From Nitrospirota bacterium (GTDB lineage: Bacteria > Nitrospirota > Thermodesulfovibrionia > Thermodesulfovibrionales > JdFR-88): DNA of 7,126 nt. A program made the position numbers and the translations under genes. The stretch lies in contig JAKAEG010000171.1 in assembly GCA_021819985.1 (NCBI GenBank), positions 1 to 7,126 on the forward strand. The letters are read 5' to 3'. This document shows positions 6,450-7,126 of this stretch, piece by piece. A model generated the notes under the pieces. It saw only the letters and a program-made list of their open reading frames with translations. It made no database searches and was not told the DNA's origin. The first letter of the stretch is position 1. Each line of letters begins with the position of its first letter.

Positions 6450-6580
6450 CTTTGAATCACTTATTTTCCCTGGCCGTACAGCCGGCGCTGCACCCATGAC
6501 GATTTTCCTTTTACGAGCCGTATGCCGCGATTTCTTTAAAACCTCTTGCAGCCGGAAGCTATTTTGATAGATAGGCTCTA
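6450..6580. other. Non-coding gap downstream of the permease gene
   Basis: These 131 bases lie between the second hairpin repeat and the 3' end of the - strand permease gene. Only very short reading frames are present. A 4-bp CAGC/GCTG hairpin with loop CGGC at 6479-6490 is too weak to be called a terminator and has no T-run. No RNA gene or promoter is recognised. Confidence 0.5.
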
Positions 6581-7126
6581 TTACAGAGTGCGCTTGAAGG
6601 TAATAATGGAAAGACCCATCAATGCCGCGGTGAAGAGCGCAAGGAAACCCAGGTCCCCAAGGATATTGCCCATTCCGGCGTTTTTAAACAGTATCGATTT
6701 CAGCGCGTCCACTGCGTATGCCTCCGGGTTCACCTTTGAAAATGATTTAAGCCATCCGGGGAAGCTTGCGATGGGGTAAACCGCGCCGCTCGGGAAAAAC
6801 AGTATCACATTCAAAAACCCGCTCAATACGCCAACTATCCTGGGATGGCTTATCCTCCCCAGGATGGCGAACATGAGGCTAAGCAGGCATAACGTGGTAA
6901 GCACCACAGTGAGGAGGATGGGGAAAAAATTCAAAAGCCCCCTCGAAAGTGGAATGCCCGTTATCAGCATGCTGGTGGCGAAAATGAAAAGCGCGTTCAT
7001 CGTAGTTATCGAAAGACCGCTGATAATAAGCCCGCCCACGATATGGCCCTTCGAAAGAGGAGTAAGCAGATAACTTTCCTCTATGCCAAGAAAACGGTCC
7101 ATTACCAGATTGAAAGCGCCGGTCGT
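6581..7126 (-). CDS. ABC-2-type transporter permease, 5' partial
   Basis: Membrane component of an ABC exporter, C-terminal part. The frame stays open to the right edge; the residues before the ATG at 7102-7100 read TTGAFNLV and continue into MDRFLGIEESYLLTPLSKG. That ATG is therefore internal and the true start lies beyond the window. About 181 residues are visible of a family usually near 250-280. Family marks are the MDRxxGxxESYLLTPLSKG segment (compare the common NLVxERExGTxExLLVTP), several hydrophobic helices, and near the end GAVYPIASFPGWLKSFSKV then NPEAYAVDALK, with a final FKRTL. This is the ABC-2/DrrB/NodJ-like pattern. Substrate cannot be told. The partner ATPase would be expected upstream, right of the window. 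The stop is TAA at 6583-6581; no clear terminator follows. Confidence 0.92.
   Translation of the reverse strand, partial: TTGAFNLVMDRFLGIEESYLLTPLSKGHIVGGLIISGLSITTMNALFIFATSMLITGIPLSRGLLNFFPILLTVVLTTLCLLSLMFAILGRISHPRIVGVLSGFLNVILFFPSGAVYPIASFPGWLKSFSKVNPEAYAVDALKSILFKNAGMGNILGDLGFLALFTAALMGLSIITFKRTL

Noticed and set aside
6435..6497. 20-codon ATG frame on the - strand with an AAAGGA upstream
   Set aside because: It is very short, overlaps hairpin copy 2 and resembles the usual spurious translation of such repeats; there is no independent support.

Overview
The window reads as chromosomal DNA of a bacterium that probably lives without oxygen or at low oxygen. About 80% of it is the distal end of a proton-pumping NADH:quinone oxidoreductase (respiratory complex I) operon on the + strand, in the order nuoH (5' cut by the window edge), nuoI, nuoJ, nuoK, nuoL, nuoM. 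The genes are tightly packed: nuoI/nuoJ and nuoK/nuoL share ATGA overlaps, and only nuoL/nuoM are separated by an A-rich spacer of 68 bases. The residues known to matter for quinone binding, iron-sulfur ligation and proton transfer appear intact in every subunit. The operon ends after nuoM at a 15-bp perfect hairpin that looks like a bidirectional terminator. The fourteenth subunit gene, nuoN, which often follows nuoM, is not present.

From about 5800 onward the genes lie on the - strand. The first is a small two-part protein of 107 residues. Its N-terminal tail is histone-H1-like (Lys/Ala/Pro-rich) and its C-terminal knuckle is desulforedoxin-like with four cysteines (CxxC...CC). It has a strong ribosome binding site and an AT-rich upstream region. 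Next comes about 450 bases of non-coding DNA carrying two inverted copies of a 31-nt hairpin repeat. Their stems differ by compensatory base changes, and the pair resembles a REP/BIME or MITE-like dispersed element. The window closes with the C-terminal two thirds of an ABC-2-type transporter permease that runs off the right edge.

Taxonomy cannot be fixed from this sequence. The desulforedoxin-like domain, the type of complex I and the GTCAT...ATCCA intergenic hairpins would fit an anaerobic Gram-negative lineage such as Nitrospirota or Desulfobacterota. This is an impression, not a result. Most of the window is ordinary core metabolism. The parts most worth a second look are the H1-tail/desulforedoxin fusion, the paired covarying hairpins, and the missing nuoN.
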